Assembly: GCA_907164885.2 (NCBI GenBank)
Contig: OU015503.1
Coordinates: 129,105,618 to 129,169,617, forward strand
Reading direction: 5' to 3'
DNA length: 64,000 bases
From: Dolomedes plantarius
Lineage: Eukaryota > Arthropoda > Arachnida > Araneae > Dolomedidae
The translations under genes and the position numbers were made by a program. This document shows positions 43,021-55,349 of the stretch, piece after piece (position 1 is the stretch's first letter; each line of letters begins with the position of its first letter). The notes below the pieces were generated by a model. That model was not told where the DNA came from, ran no database searches, and was given only the letters and a program-made list of their open reading frames with translations.

Positions 43021-46000
43021 CAGGGCCGGCTCGAGGTTGGTTGGCGCCCTTAGCAAAATTTCTTAAGAGCGCCCTTTCAAATGAAATATTTTTTTAATAA
43101 AAGGGAAAAAAATTGCAACAAAACTATGATTTATTAAAATACAAAATACAACTAAATATGAGCTTTTCGTGCTTTTACAATAGCAAATTCATCAATTACA
43201 TCACTTAAATCAATTTCATTTAAAAGTTTGCGCTCAATTGACATCGTTGATAATCCGTCCAATCTTTGTTGTGTCATCGATGTTCTGAAATAAGTTTTTA
43301 TTAGCTTTAACTTTGAAAAACTTCGTTCAGCACTAGCTACTGAAACCGGTAATGTTAATAAAATACGTAATGCAATCAACAAATTAGGAAGTGAGGAAGT
43401 TAATTTATTTTTGCATATAAATTCCAAAATTTTTTCTGGCAATTCTTCGTATTGATACACATTTTGTATATATCTTATTTCTTGAAATAAATCTAATCCA
43501 CTTATGTCTTTCTCCTCATTATCGGTTAACAGAATTTCCAAATCCATACAATTTTTCATAAGAACTGTGTCATCGCATTCTTTAGATTTTTTAATCATAT
43601 ACAAAATATTAAAATTGTCAGTATGTTTGGAAGATAATTCAAATCGATCTTTTAACGCATTTATAGCAGTGTCTAGAATATTATATAAAAAAAATGAATC
43701 CTAAAATTGTATTTTTCAATAGATCCCATTTCGTCATTGCCTTCATATTCAAAAAGGTTTCTTTTTTTGCGAATTCGATTTTTTTTCAAAATTTGGGTCG
43801 AGATCTAAATTAGTTGCAATTTGTTTTGCTTCCAACAAAATAGTTTCAAATTTCTCCTCACTTCTATATTTTTCAAGAAAACAAATTGAACTGTTTATAT
43901 GGAAATTTGCATTTACTAAATCTAAATTTATGTTCTGAAGAGTTTTACTTGTAATATTTATGTTGTTTAAAATATCATACTATATTATTAATTAACATAT
44001 AAATTTAAAATTGCCAATAATTTTCAACAGACCCTTTGCATCAGACTTATTTTTTGCAATAGTTGCAGTGGTAATTGGTTCTTGTGTGTTCAAAAAACTT
44101 TCCAATGCTTCCATTACTTCTTCAAGCTGATATCTTACTGGTTTTAAAGCTTCTAAACGACTAGCCCATCTGGTATCACTAACACCTTTTAAGGTCGATA
44201 ATTTGACATGTTTCTTGAGGATATCCCACCTTTGTGTAGATGCAGAAAAAAACGTGTAAAGGCGCTGTACATTATCAAAAAAGGACACAGCTTCAGTACA
44301 ACAATTTGCTGCATCATTTACTACAAGATTTAGAGAGTGAGCTGAGCATGGTACAAAAAATGCTCTCGGATATGTGGTCAGTATACGGCTTTGAACTCCA
44401 TTATGCTTTCCACGCATATTTGCGCCGTTGTCGTATCCTTGTCCTCTTAAATCATTTAAAGATATCTCATTTTTATTCAAAATTTCATATATTTTCTCCG
44501 TCATTCCTTTGCCAGTACTGTTGTTAATCTCAATAAATCCTAAAAAATTTTCTGAGATTTCCAAAAAATCTTCATTTTCATTTGCGGAGGGAAGTATTTT
44601 AACAAAGCGGACAATTAAAGACATTTGTCCAATGTGTGAAAGATCTGGTGTACAGTCAACAATTATAGAATAATACTTGGCTTCTTTTAATTTCTTGACT
44701 ATACTTTCCTTAATTATATCGTTGAAAAGAAATATAATTTCATTTTGGATATTCTTCCCCAAATAATGGTAATTAACATCTTTATTTAAAAATTTTCTTA
44801 AATGCTCTTTCATAAGAGGATCAAATTCCGCGAAAACTTCCGTAATTTTCAAAAAAATTCCATTATTATCTGTGTACAACTTATCAGATGTACCACGTAA
44901 AGGTAAATTTTCTGTTCCATGCAATTTAATAATTGAAAAAATTCTCTTTAAAATACTTCTCCAGTATTTCGTATTTTCATTAATTTGTTTCTGCTGCATT
45001 TTATCGATGGTTGAGGTATAATTAATTCTGTTTACGAAATTCTTCCAGATATTATAGGAATTTAAATGTTCATTACTTGTTTCGTGTATCTTTAATCTAT
45101 TGATAATATTTTTCCAATCTTTTAAAACCTCCTGGTTTATTGCTACTTGGACCTTGGAAAATAATTTGCAGCAAAAACAATGTACCACATCGAGAGATTT
45201 AGAGTATACTAACCAGTCTCGAAGATATTTTTCACCGTTAGGAAGTATTCGAAAATAATTCGTTGACAAAAATTTTCTATTGGTGTTTACGTCCTTCGGA
45301 AATTTGTGATTTATTAATTGCACAGGTCCAATTCTTACCAACATGTCTATTATGGACTTTCTATTTTCTGGCTATGGCCATTTTCCAACATCTTCATAAC
45401 CTTTCAATAATTGTACCGAAATTTCTTTCTGTGCTTCTTCAATTTTTCCTTCATTTTCAGAATTTTTTTCATTTTGAGAACTTTCTGAAATAACCTCAGT
45501 TTCACAAACTTCCTTTTCAATATTTTCGATCATATCGTCGTTTTGATCAAGGGCGAATGTTGAGTTAGTTGAGCAACTTTTTGATGTTGATGGTTCGCAT
45601 TCGATATCGTTTGATTTAGTTAAAAACTTCTGTAAAGCGTTCTTATGTATTTCTGCAACTCCATCTTTTTTGGCTTTATTTTTTCTATTATCTGAACCAC
45701 TATGTTTTTTTCTTTTAAACATGTTGAAATTAGTCAAATTGTCAAATAAGAATCCAAATGAAAATAATTCTAAAACGCAAAACAATAAGTACTGTAGTAA
45801 ATGTAAACAAAAAATGCATAGCATAATCCATAACTATAAAATACGTTACAACTTACCTTCTATATATTTACAATAAAAGTCAGAGTGTATTTCACTCGGC
45901 CACCGAACTTTCAGCCCGAAAAAAAATTCGTAGTGCTCGCAAGGTTAAGGTTTTGTAGGGCCGTAGTCCGTAGTTCAATGCATCGAGATACGGTATGCAG

Positions 46001-46251
46001 TTCCTATTTTCTGCAATATGTTACGAATTCGAGTCGAGTATGTATTCAATATTAATTTCCTTCGTGCGTAGACGAAATTGACTGCGAATAGCATCTAGTC
46101 TACCGCTGCCGCGATGCATTGTATAAAAAAATAAGGCCTCATGCTCAGAAAAAAAACACTATTCGTCGGCGAAATACCGACGGGCGAATTTTAATTTTGT
46201 ACGATTTTTTTTATCATGGGCCTACTTTGCCTAAGCATAAAGCCGGCCCTG
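43021..46251 (-). mobile_element. hAT transposon, ZMYM1/TTF type, nearly complete
   Basis: Termini CAGGGCCGGCT (43,021) and AGCCGGCCCTG (46,251) are inverted. The 8-bp target duplication GTGGGGAG is perfect on both sides (43,013-43,020 and 46,252-46,259). The 3231-bp body holds one transposase gene on the minus strand with few lesions. Structure, duplication and gene state point to a young insertion. Confidence 0.93.
43152..45824 (-). pseudogene. hAT transposase (TTF-type zinc finger, DUF4371), few lesions
   Basis: Domain order on the minus strand: a basic/acidic N-terminal region (45,824-45,375); a single in-frame TAG at 45,372-45,374 after GYEDVGKWP; a TTF-type zinc finger (YLRDWLVYSKSLDVVHCFCC ... 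HETSNEHL); a DUF4371/RNase-H-like core with IIVDCTPDLSHIGQMSL, RGQGYDNGANMRGKHNG and FVPCSAHSLNLVVND; SDTRWASRLEAL; an end of frame at 43,992; a frameshifted stretch (43,985-43,610); and the hAT dimerisation domain (SVASAERSFSKLKLIKT to the end at 43,152). The largest open piece is 450 residues. The stop and about two frameshifts inactivate it unless they are assembly errors. Confidence 0.9.
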
Positions 46252-46259
46252 GTGGGGAG

Positions 46260-47878
46260 GTTGTTGCATGAAGAGGACCAGAGTGTTCATTATATTTTTT
46301 GTTAACAGCATGAATATGTTTGCACGTGTTATTTAAAATTAATAAATCATGACATGTGCATTCATATGCTGAGGCATTCACAACAGATGATGTTACAAGT
46401 TTCGGTGCAAGTGTGTATTTTTGTGACTGTGTTTGTGATGTTTCGGATTTGATAATCCATCTGTCGTTGGATATTTGGAGGTGATCTTAAATTGTCCTTT
46501 GGCCCTCTTTATGAAGGTGATATGAACTAGTGTGCTTTTTGGTAAATTTTTCTTTATGAAAATTTACAAGTCTTTCAAAGGGTTTATCATTTATGTATGT
46601 TTTCGAACTTTCGCACCATTTATCAGCACGCTTAAAATTTTTCCCATCAAAATAAATATGTTTTGATCGTAGTTTGATTCCAATATGCAGTAAGTAGAGA
46701 ATGCATGTCAGAAATTTATTCTTTTTGATAAATTATCTTTAGTATGCATGTAATTACTTTTTGAAAATATACTTTATGTGTAATCTAGCAATTTTGTATA
46801 GCCGTAAAATGTATTTCAACTTATTCTTTACCACAGTTGTGTTCATGTAAAATCAGAATTATGTCTTTATATGACTTATCAAGTGAAATGGTTTTATTAT
46901 GAACATCTTCCTTGTATGTATGTTTATGATACAATTGGCAATATTGAGTTAAGTTGGATTGTGTTAGATTTTTTAAAATTGAATAAACTGACACATTTAT
47001 GCCTACTTTCAAATTCATCCACACATATCGTTTTGTGTGTTATGATATACAGAAGTGAATTAATTTGAATGAAAGGAATTAAATAACATGATTCAGACTA
47101 CATGTGCAATTCGGGGTTTTCTCTCAGATTTCAACAAGTATGAATAAACTTTCTGTTCAGAAGTAAAAATTTATGGGCTTTTGCATACAGATCTATAGAA
47201 ATTTGCAATAATTTCCATTTTTTTTTTCACTAATGATTAGAGACAGAAGTAAAATTAAAATACATATTTAAAAATATGTGAAAAAAATTAGTGAAGTCAT
47301 TCTCAAGATCTTCTGTGCCTATAATATGAAACAAAAATTAAGTGGTCTTGTTTAGTTGTATAACAGACAATGTGCGAATTATAGCCATTATTTCATGAAC
47401 TGATTCAATGCAAGTTTTTGAAGACTTTCAGAAATTATGCAAATAAAAAGCTATGTGATTAAACAATTATGTTCCTTTGTAAGCTCAAATAATGTTATAA
47501 CATTTTTGTGGAGCATAATAGCTAGATTTTTCATTCAAAAAAGTTAGATTTCACTGAATACTTTACATTACATAGAGCATTTTTTAAAAATTAAACTCGA
47601 TGCATTCTTAAAGCAATTATAAACAGTATATAAATTATCATAACATTTTAACTTAACTGTCAATAGTTATTTTAACCTTTCTTCTTATGTGGCATAAAAA
47701 AATTAATAAAATATCAGTTTTAAAAAGCTGTACAATGCAATTTACAATTACCCCATCCATTTACAATTAAAGTTTTAAATCATTATTTTTCTAATACAAA
47801 AACACTTGAAAGGAACTGGTAGATAATTTTTCTGTCCATTTCCTTGATTTCAGGATTGACCAAAACTGCAAAATCTAC
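46260..47878. other. No gene recognised; AT-rich
   Basis: Long AT-rich sequence with only short open frames. I see no splice-bounded exon and no repeat ends. Confidence 0.5.
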
Positions 47879-47886
47879 ATACACAT

Positions 47887-50418
47887 TAGGGAGGAGCGTA
47901 AAAAAAATTTCGATTTTGTTTTTGCTCTAGTGCGGAAAAGTTGGGTACTGGTGGATAGGTAACGAATGCAAAGTTTTGAGAAAAGCAAAAAATATCTTCC
48001 GTCTCCGTTTCGCCCGTGATTTTTAGCAGATTTTTAGCGTATAGTTAAAAATGTGTATTTCCGTTGTGTTGTATGCAACTCATCATTTTGTTCTTAAATA
48101 AAATACAGAGGTAATTCGAAACTTAATACAGAAAGGCAGCAGCTGACACTTTGCGTGCAGAAAGGTAAGGAAATATTTTGGCATGAAAACGTTGTCAACA
48201 ACAACTTGAGAAACGAAGCTTAAAACCTTCGTGAAAGACTCACAGAAATTGTTCGACATTTCTTCATGTAAGTGGGTTTCTTTTAACAAATGTTCTTGCC
48301 CAAAGCATAAAAGGATCCCTGAAATAGAAAGAACTTTTCTTATAGACCAACGGGCACTTAGGCAAATGTCCATATGCGCAGTTGACTTAAAAGAAATGAA
48401 AAGCTGAGGAAACGAGCCGATAGGAAGCAGAAAGAGACAGAAGTAGTGAGTCTTAAAATAAACGTTTCGCCATCTGTTACTCCATCTAGGCTCACATTTC
48501 CTGATCCAGATTCTGACATGGATCCACATAACTCCGATAGTGACACAGACTACTTGAAGCCTTCCACATCCACATCCAGGATGACTCAATCTGAGGGGAA
48601 AAAGGCGTCACGATCAAGCCGATACCCAGCAGTCGCTATAGCTTGTGACAGGACCGAAGTTTCAGATCGGAATGGATCCATGATTGCAAGCGCTATTTTG
48701 GAAGATTTGGGGATGATTACCGAAACAAACACATTAAATGTAATTGATAGGCATAAAATAAGAAGAGAGAGGGGAAAAAATTCGGACAGAATATCAGCAA
48801 GGAAATAAAAGACATCTGGAACCACTGAAGGGACTTTATTTTGACGGAAGGAAGGACAAAACGCTAATGCAAGAGAGCGTAGGGGGAAAGATGTACCAGA
48901 AAACAGTCCTGGAAGAACACGTTACAATGATTAAGGAACCTGGAAGCAAGTACCTTGGACACATAGCACTAACCTCGTCATCAGCTTTGAGCATTTCTCA
49001 AATGATGCTGCAATTCATGGAGAATAAAAATATTGACATTCATAAGCTAGTAGAAATAGGGTGAGATGGAACAGTCGTTAATACTGGCTATAAAACCGGC
49101 GTAATTCGCCGTTTTGAGGAAGCCATTGAAAAACCCTTGCACTGGTTTATCTGCCAGTTACACGCAAATGAGTTGCCACTCCGACATTTAGTGCAGCATT
49201 TGAATGGTGGAACGAGTGGCCCTAATGCATTTTCTGGTCCTCTTGGGAAAGCATTGGCAAATTGTGAAAACCTCCCAGTTGTGAGATTTGCAGTCATTTC
49301 GAGCGAATTTCCGAAATTCGACATAAAGGATCTTAGCACAGACCAGCGATACCTTTGGGATATTTGTCAAGCTGTCACAAATGGGAACTGCTCATCAAGT
49401 TTGTTATAAAAGCACCCTGGAAATATATCTCATGCACGTTGGTTAACAACTGCAAATAGAATAATGCGTTTATACATTAGCTCTTCATAGCCTTCAAACC
49501 AACTTCAAACTCTGGCAGAGTTCATCATGAAAGTGTACGCACCTATGTGGTTTACAGTGAAATTAAATCCATATTAAACGGATGGTCCACAAAATTTGTG
49601 GAAGACAATAAACGTCTCGCGCTATCTAAAAGCGAATTAAAGATCGTGGTCGATCCCATTATCCAGAGAAATGGCTATTTTGGCCAACCGGAAGCAATAA
49701 TCTTGTCAATGATCACAGACGACAGACAGCCCATTCGAGAACTTGGACTACGTAGGATTTTACAAGCAAGAAAGAGAAAAAAGGAAGGAATCAGACACTA
49801 CAACATTCCGTCACTCAACTTCGAGGCAGTTTCATATATTGACCTTATTGAGTGGCAGAAATGTAATTTGACGGAACCCCCCAATAACATCTCACTTGAC
49901 AGAAGATGATTTGAGAAATTTGCTTTCCAGTGGAGAGTCTGCAGCTCAACACCTGGGAAGCCTAAAATTTCCTTGCTACACCCAAAATGTTGAAAGTTTC
50001 GTGAAACTAGTAACAGGGGTTTCTGCGGCTGTGTGTGGAGAAATGCCATTATTTGAAACCAAAATGCGAGTACCGAGTAAAACCAGAATAACTGCAAGGG
50101 CAAAAGAGTTAAATGCCCATATGTTTGGGTGGATGGGTGGTCACGGGTGGAATTCGTAATGCAGCCACCTCCCCGCGGTGAGTTCTGTGTTTTGTCTGAA
50201 TTTTATTTAAGAAAAAAGCGAAGAGCTGCATACAAAACTATGAAAACATACATTTTTAATTATACGCTAAAAATCTGCTAAAAATCACGGGTGAAATGGA
50301 GACGGAAGATATTTTTTGTTTTTCCCAAAACTTTGCATATGTGACCTACCCACCAGTACCCAAATTTTCCGCACTAGGGCAAAAACAAAATCGAAATTTT
50401 TTTTTACGCTCCGCCCTA
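47887..50418 (+). mobile_element. DNA transposon with about 230-bp TIRs, unassigned superfamily
   Basis: The left end begins TAGGGAGGAGCGTAAAAAAA and the right end is its inverse, starting TAGGGCGGAGCGTAAAAAAA. Similarity runs inward for about 230 bp, to 'cttaaataaaat' on both sides, at roughly 85-90% by eye. Flanking octamers are ATACACAT (47,879-47,886) and ATATGCAT (50,419-50,426), six of eight identical, consistent with an old 8-bp duplication. Both ends start TAGGG, within the loose hAT terminal consensus. One degenerate gene on the plus strand fills the interior. I do not recognise it as a named transposase family. Confidence 0.8.
48185..50158 (+). pseudogene. Transposase-like protein of the 47.9-50.4 kb element
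   Basis: Pieces in order across frameshifts: a cysteine cluster (SSCKWVSFNKCSCPKHKRIP) and FLIDQRALRQMSICAVDL; a Ser/Asp-rich linker (48,446-48,560); ASAILEDLGMITETNTLNVI and a basic stretch DRHKIRRERGK; MYQKTVLEEHVTMIKEPGSK; DGTVVNTGYKTGVI; LHWFICQLHANELPLRHL; GTSGPNAFSGPLGKAL; VDPIIQRNGYFGQPEAI; SMITDDRQPIRELGLRRIL; and LKFPCYTQNVESFVKLVTGV to the stop near 50,158. I infer that D-G-T..N and C.LHANEL occupy the places of the D..N and C..H motifs in hAT RNase-H cores. About four frameshifts and a TGA near 49,061 make it inactive. I recall similar unnamed proteins in other invertebrates but cannot name a family. Confidence 0.65.
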
Positions 50419-50929
50419 ATATGCATGTACGATGAGAATGTTTTTTCTTCACAGGGTTCTAAATTAATTCCAAGTTTGTATAATCCTTGTGTAAGAAAGA
50501 CTGTGACATTTCAAAAACAAAACACCAATCAAAAAGTGAAATTTCATTCCCCTAAAATGAAAGATCACTGTTATTTGTACCCAAAATAAATCCTTGGATT
50601 AAATGTGAGATCTGAAGACTGCTATAATCTCAGATTATACATCTTAAACAAATGTTTCACCTGAGACATTAATTGAAATCAAAGGATTTTTTATCCATCA
50701 GATTTTTTTATCGGTATGGGAATACAGTTGCTCATCTCAATGCATCAACTCATAGATATGCAAGTTCCTACATAAAAATATATATCAAAATTTATCATTC
50801 TTAGCATTCTTAGTATTCTCAGTTATTTCTTCGCTTTGATCTTGATCTTGATAATTAATTATGAACCTCTCTTAAATGAATTCGAAATACATGTAAGCTT
50901 AAAAATGTATGAGTACAGTGTCTTTGCAA

Positions 50930-51500
50930 GTGGAGTGCCTAGGTCTTGAAGACTATCTCCTGTAAGCAAGTTATTAATATCAAGGTACGTGTGCCATTCG
51001 TAAAATATTTAAAGTAGGAAAAGTTAAAATTTAAAAGGTTAAAAAGTTAAGAATTAAAAAATTAAAGACGTAATTTCCGTAAGAAATTAATTGAGAGAAT
51101 AAAATTAAAAATTTTAAAAGTTTAAAAATTTACAAGTTAAAAAACTACAATTCCACGGTAGAAAAGTTATTAAGATAGGAGAAATGGCCCATAGCAGAAA
51201 AAATGTTACACTTAAGAAGTACTTAAATAAGAACTGCAAATAACCATAAAAAAAGGACCCTTTTCGGGGTCATACATTTTCGAATTGAGATGATTGTAGA
51301 GTTCTAAGGGGGAAAGCTAAATATAGCAAGAAGGGAAATTTGGAAAAAAAACGACACTGCCTTGGATCAAACTCACAACATCGGGAATACCAGACCAACA
51401 CGTTAGCACAGAGAAACAGTTGCACGCAAAAGAGTTAGAAAAATACTATAATTAAATGGACGAAAACTACGTCATAGCCAGATGATAGATAAAAAAAAAA
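50930..51500. repeat. Dispersed repeat region with decayed tRNA-like piece
   Basis: 'gtggagtgcctaggtcttga' (50,932) resembles the 38.4 kb block. At 51,355-51,430 'ttggatcaaactcacaacat' and 'gttagcacagagaaacag' have the layout of a decayed tRNA-derived head on the minus strand. The sequence between is A/T-rich with 'aaaagttaaaa' runs. Confidence 0.35.
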
Positions 51501-51507
51501 AAGGGAG

Positions 51508-51566
51508 CAGCTCCACCCATTCACCAATCAGAGTCCGAGTGGGTACTGTCGAAGGGCAGATTCTAG
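51508..51566 (-). repeat. Inverted copy of the 39.6 kb repeat
   Basis: The reverse complement of this stretch matches 39,598-39,655 with about four differences. Confidence 0.75.
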
Positions 51567-51569
51567 CTG

Positions 51570-53685
51570 CCCGTTAAGCTGAGAGCTCTCACTAATTGGT
51601 TTCGCTTTCTCACTCATTCCGGGAAAGCCGTAAAATTCGTTTCCTTGCCGCGATGAGACAGGGGTTTTCTTTTTAGTTTTACACTGGCAAAATGCTTTTA
51701 ATTACTTCAGTTGATACCTCTTTTTTATATTTAGTACGGTTCTGTGTGATTAGAATTTAGATGTAAGGTCTTTAAATACTTTCTATGTTGTAAGTAAAAT
51801 GATATATTTCTTGTATTTCTTATTGCTGTTTAAAAAAGAATCTTTTTTTTTTTTTTTTGCCGTCTCGTTAAGTGTGGCTATTTAGTGTTTATTTTCATAT
51901 GAGTCATTCAGTTTTAAATTTAAGGAGGGGATGTTAGCTCTGTAAAATGTAAATTTAATTCAAATATTTTTTTCTGATCTATTTACCGACCGTAAATAAG
52001 ACAAATCATACCACTTTTAAAAAGCGCCGCATTCATACTCAATTTCTTAATCGTTTTGACCGTGAAGTTTTTGTGTTAGAGTACTAAAGACATAGTATTT
52101 TCGTACGTATGTTTCCTTTTTTCGACTAGTAAGTGGCACGTAGCCATAATTGCACCTTATATATGAGCCATAATTTTACCGGCCTTGAAGTTTACAGGAT
52201 TTGTTGATTCGCTCACGTGGTTCTCATGCTTTTAACTGGACGCCGTTTTGTAATATCAACTTCCTCGGGATTTCCGAATTCGATGGGATGTGGACCGTGA
52301 AACATATATAATCGATAAAACGTTTGTGTTGCGTAAGTTTAAAATATTATCAGTAACAGCACTTACGTGTCAAATTTTTTTAATTTTACTGGTCTGTAAT
52401 GTTTCGTAATTTTACTTGTTCTGAAACTCCCTTTTCCTTATCAGATTGTAGAAATTTACCGTCATGCAGTATTTATTAATGGAATGTGAGAAATAATTTC
52501 CTCAGTCTTATAATATTTGTTATTGGGCATCATTTGCATAACATAGCTATCTGTTTTAAAAATATTTATGTAATGCTTTTCACTTGGTATTACTGTTATT
52601 TAGTATGAAGATTTTGGAAATTTCTTTAAGTGCTTTAAGTTTTAGATCTGGAGATTATTATTGAGTTTCTCATCTGACTTAGCTAATGCTTTGGTGAAAA
52701 GCATGTAAAATGGCAAAGGTTAAGGTTGCTAAGAGGCTGTGGCAATCTTAACAAGTACGAAAAACATACTTTTTATTTTCCATATTGTAAAATTCAGCAA
52801 GATACTCATAGAATGTGGTTTGTAAGCACTCCCGCATGGTAAAATTGCATTTCAAAAATAGGGTTGTATTTTTATAATATTCATTTTGATGGTTCTAAAA
52901 TATATCTGGCAGCTATAAGGTGATAGTACCAGGTTGCAAAAAAGGCAATGAATGAATTTACTTTGTACATGGTTCTTACCTATTTCACATTGCACAAGAG
53001 CAAGTTTGTTTACAAACTGGACAAGGTTTTTAACTCTTTCTTAATAAAATGTTTGATTTTTCAATATTCTTACATGATTAATATATTGTTGTTGATCATT
53101 TCAAGTTTTAGTTGTTTATTTATGGGATTTATTCATTTTTATGTCTTTATTTTTGAGAAGACTGAATGGATTATCCAAGTATGAATTTTCCTTATAATAG
53201 TGTATACTTGATTAAAACATACTTGACTTTTCAGAAATATCATAATCAAATCTTTGATGTTCAACTAATTTATCAGTTTATTGTTAAAAATGTTTTATGA
53301 TGTGTTTCATTTTTATACTCTTATTTTTTAGAAACTGTAGAATAAGTTAGTTTTTTTATGTCTTTACATTATTTTTCTGTTTATTTTTTTATTTTGAGGA
53401 AAACAAAGATAATCGTATTACTACATAATTGATTAGACGGTGGACATTTATTTTTCTTGTAAACAGGGCTCAGGAATCATCATATTCTCTTCCATACTCA
53501 AGGTTTAGAGATGTGAATTTCCTTTTACTATTCTTACCCCTTTTTTTATCTATTTTTTTTTTTTAACAAAAGAAAATCACAAAACATATAAAAAGAACAT
53601 TTCGGTTGCATACCAAGTACATACTGCCTGTTTTTAATGTTTTGACAGGGAAATGTTTTTCAAAATTGAAAAGTGGCGAGAATGC
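51570..53685. other. No gene recognised; AT-rich
   Basis: T-rich sequence with short low-complexity frames only (for example 52,948-53,184, Phe/Leu/Tyr-rich). I see no repeat termini or exon signals worth calling. Confidence 0.45.
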
Positions 53686-53689
53686 TATA

Positions 53690-53840
53690 GAAATTAAGAA
53701 AATAAAGTGAAGTTCTCCCCAAGTATCCAGTCCTGATGATGGTAGAATAGCATTTGATACCAAAGTTTGTTTGTTCCAGTTCCACTCTTAAAACTGATGT
53801 TTGTGGTTGTTTGGAATAAGTTTTAGACTGTAGGTTTTTA
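53690..53840 (+). repeat. Dispersed repeat related to 57.77-57.93 kb
   Basis: 'cctgatgatggtagaatagc', 'tttgataccaaa' and 'gatgtttgtggttgtttgga' parallel 'ccggatgatggcagagtgat', 'ttcgataccaga' and 'gatgtttgtagctgttcaga' in the later copy. The translated PDDGRV-like phrase is common in the tails of Penelope-like and related retroelements. Confidence 0.5.
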
Positions 53841-53847
53841 TTAAGTA

Positions 53848-54603
53848 CTAGCTGAATGCCCATGATTCACTATTGAGTACATTCAAATTAAATACAGCGG
53901 TCAATCTATGTAATTAATGCCCAAAAAAAACAAAAATATATATATTTATAGTAAATACAATGGTCAATGTATGCAATTAATGCCAAAATCAAATATATAT
54001 AAAAACATCAAAACAGATATTTTTATAGACAAAATAATGTAGAAGAAAATATTTAAATCAATTATAACGGTCTATGTATGTTTAATATCCATAAAACATA
54101 TTAATTTGAATTAGATTCTTAAACTTCCATCTCAATTAGTCTAGTGGTTAAATTTTATCTTTTACTGTATTTTAATATTTTTTTGTCAAGTTTTTCGTTG
54201 TTATACACGTGACGCAAAATTAATTTAAAGTATCACAAAAAGAAAAGAAACCACATGATCAGCATGTAATATATTAAATTCTAAATATTAATCTAAAAAT
54301 TCACCAAAAATCAGAAAATGGTGGTAAAGATTTCATTTTAAAGGAATTTTTATGATCTTTCTCATGATATAAATTTTATAACCCTCAAATTATTATGTTA
54401 AGTGCAAACTTTAAAAAATGTTACAAAAACAGCTTAATTTAATTTTAAAAAATCTATGAAGAATTTTTCAAAAATCTTTCTTAGTGCACCCTTACACTAT
54501 AAAGAAGAATTGCCATGAAAAATTGCAGTCCTTTAGGTCCAGCGGTTTGGTCTGTGCGATATCTGTCAGTCAGTCAATTACGGAACTGTTTTATATATAT
54601 AGA
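53848..54603 (+). repeat. Dispersed repeat, copy 2
   Basis: It starts 'ctagctgaatgcccatgatt' and ends 'tcagtcaattacggaactgt' plus a few TA units, matching 5,444-6,061 over nearly its whole length. Internally, the 'gtacattcaaattaaataca' segment is itself repeated at 53,876 and 53,950. Confidence 0.75.
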
Positions 54604-54636
54604 TCATGTAGCAAGGGGTACCATAGCTCTCTTGAC

Positions 54637-55141
54637 CAGTGGTTCTCAATCTGCAAGTGCATCACCTTGGGTAGGAGTGAGTGATATTCAGAGGGAGAGG
54701 GAATGCAGATAGTTAGAAAAAAAATGTGCCGAATGTATTTTACTAATGTTAGTTAGGCCTATGGGGGCAATAACAAATATTTATTTGTTCGTTCAAAATA
54801 TTAAACCAAAATATTACAAAGCATATAGAATATAACAGAAGCTACGCTACCTGCTAAAACTGCTGGCCCATCTCATAAACACTTCCATCTTTTAAGATAA
54901 GTTGACCATGATGTCATCAACTACTTACATCTTGACTCAAACGATTTCTATTTAAAGATTTGCATAATTTATCAACTGTAAAATATGTCTTAAATAAGCA
55001 AAATAAATCTGATAAATAATAAACAGGGGAAGAAAGTATAAATTAAAATATTGGAAAATAAAGAAAGGGCAATTAACCTAACAGGTAAAACATAAGGTCT
55101 ATAAAAATCATCTAAAGGGCAAAAAAGGTTGAAAACCACAG
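54637..55141. mobile_element. hAT (Charlie-like) MITE, 505 bp
   Basis: CAGTGGTTCTCAATCTGC at the left and TTGAAAACCACAG at the right are inverted ends typical of Charlie-type elements. The flanks CTCTTGAC and ATCTAGAT both approximate the NTCTAGAN target, consistent with a decayed 8-bp duplication. No coding frame. Confidence 0.7.
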
Positions 55142-55349
55142 ATCTAGATGAACAAACATGGTTCTGCACCCAGGGTTGCGACTGTTTCCTCTCAAAATCG
55201 ACCATCCCTAATTTAGGCCTAGTGGTCTCCTAGTGTCGTCCTAGTGGTCTTGTGATAATAGTAAAAGTATCTTTGGTATTAGTTTTAAATAGCTGATCAC
55301 ATTATGTTCCATTTTAGCTTATTTAATTCTTTTTCTAATTTATTTGTAG

